Made by a program: the position numbers and the translations under genes. This document shows positions 5,509 to 5,573 of a DNA stretch of 5,573 nt, in pieces; the first letter of the stretch is position 1, and each line of letters begins with the position of its first letter. Under the pieces are notes generated by a model, which had not been told where the DNA came from, ran no database searches, and saw nothing but the letters and a program-made list of their open reading frames with translations. The DNA comes from UBA5794 sp964196275 (GTDB lineage Bacteria > Actinomycetota > Acidimicrobiia > Spongiisociales > UBA5794). Location of the stretch: positions 1 to 5,573 of the forward strand of contig CAXMSN010000122.1 of NCBI GenBank assembly GCA_964196275.1, given 5' to 3'.

Positions 5509-5573
5509 TGGAGGTGATGGGATTCGAACCCACGGCCCCTACGTTGTGAACGTATCCGACCGTGTCCGGGAGC
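5509..5573 (-). tRNA. tRNA 3' portion, probably tRNA-Val(CAC), 5' end beyond the window
   Basis: On the minus strand the T arm GTGGG-TTCGAAT-CCCAT (5533-5517) carries the invariant GTTCGAATC. It is followed by the acceptor strand CACCTCC (5516-5510) and discriminator A (5509); the next bases are CC then G, so CCA is not fully encoded. Before the T arm lie a short variable region GGGCC and an anticodon arm ACG-TTCACAA-CGT with U33, anticodon CAC and A37, extended by a T-A pair; the outermost pair (A/G) is mismatched. About eight 5' bases are missing. The segment that should hold the D arm does not give a clean 4-bp stem, so isotype and functionality are uncertain. It could be a degenerate tRNA, or the stem could instead be the variable arm of a Ser/Leu-type tRNA. 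Confidence 0.6.

Noticed and set aside
5509..5573. tRNA-Sec (selC), tempting because of the selenoprotein
   Set aside because: No UCA anticodon fits a loop with U33 and purine 37, the variable region is short, and the discriminator is A, not the G expected for tRNA-Sec.
1..5573. CRISPR arrays, insertion sequences, transposase or integrase genes
   Set aside because: No regularly spaced repeats, terminal inverted repeats or mobile-element proteins are visible in the window.

Overview
The window is GC-rich DNA with little non-coding space, frequent GTG starts and AGGAG-like ribosome binding sites. Together with the gene families present, this suggests a free-living actinobacterium-like organism, perhaps an Acidimicrobiia-type marine or soil lineage. 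That assignment is an impression from composition and gene style, not a phylogenetic result.

Layout from left to right: (1) minus strand, about 775 to the left edge: a partial gene for a type II membrane protein with a proline-rich N-terminus, one membrane segment, a tandemly repeated linker and an L-type (legume-lectin-like) domain that runs off the window. (2) minus strand, 3160-875: a complete 761-residue molybdopterin S/N-oxide reductase of the BisC/TorZ/DMSO-reductase group, without an export signal. (3) 3161-3329: a 169-bp divergent intergenic region. (4) plus strand, 3330-3881: a thioredoxin-fold AhpC/TSA_2 (peroxiredoxin-like 2 / SelU-like) protein. Its frame is interrupted by exactly one TGA, at the first position of the redox CxxC motif, with a perfect 6-bp stem-loop starting at the next base. 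I read it as a selenoprotein (UxxC) that ordinary gene calling would truncate, split or miss. (5) minus strand, about 5103-3919: a membrane-anchored or secreted beta-propeller protein of the ScyD/ScyE type, convergent with gene 4. (6) 5137-5508: no convincing gene, but several hairpins. (7) right edge, minus strand: the 3' part of a tRNA, probably Val(CAC), cut off by the window end.

The most interesting point is the probable selenoprotein. UGA is also the normal stop of this same gene and of its convergent neighbour, and no in-frame UGA interrupts the other genes. This argues for local, SECIS-directed recoding rather than a genome-wide code change. Its head-to-head arrangement with a sulfoxide/N-oxide reductase is compatible with a shared role in repair or redox metabolism of oxidised sulfur compounds, but that link is inference. 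No selA, selB, selC or selD gene is visible in the window.
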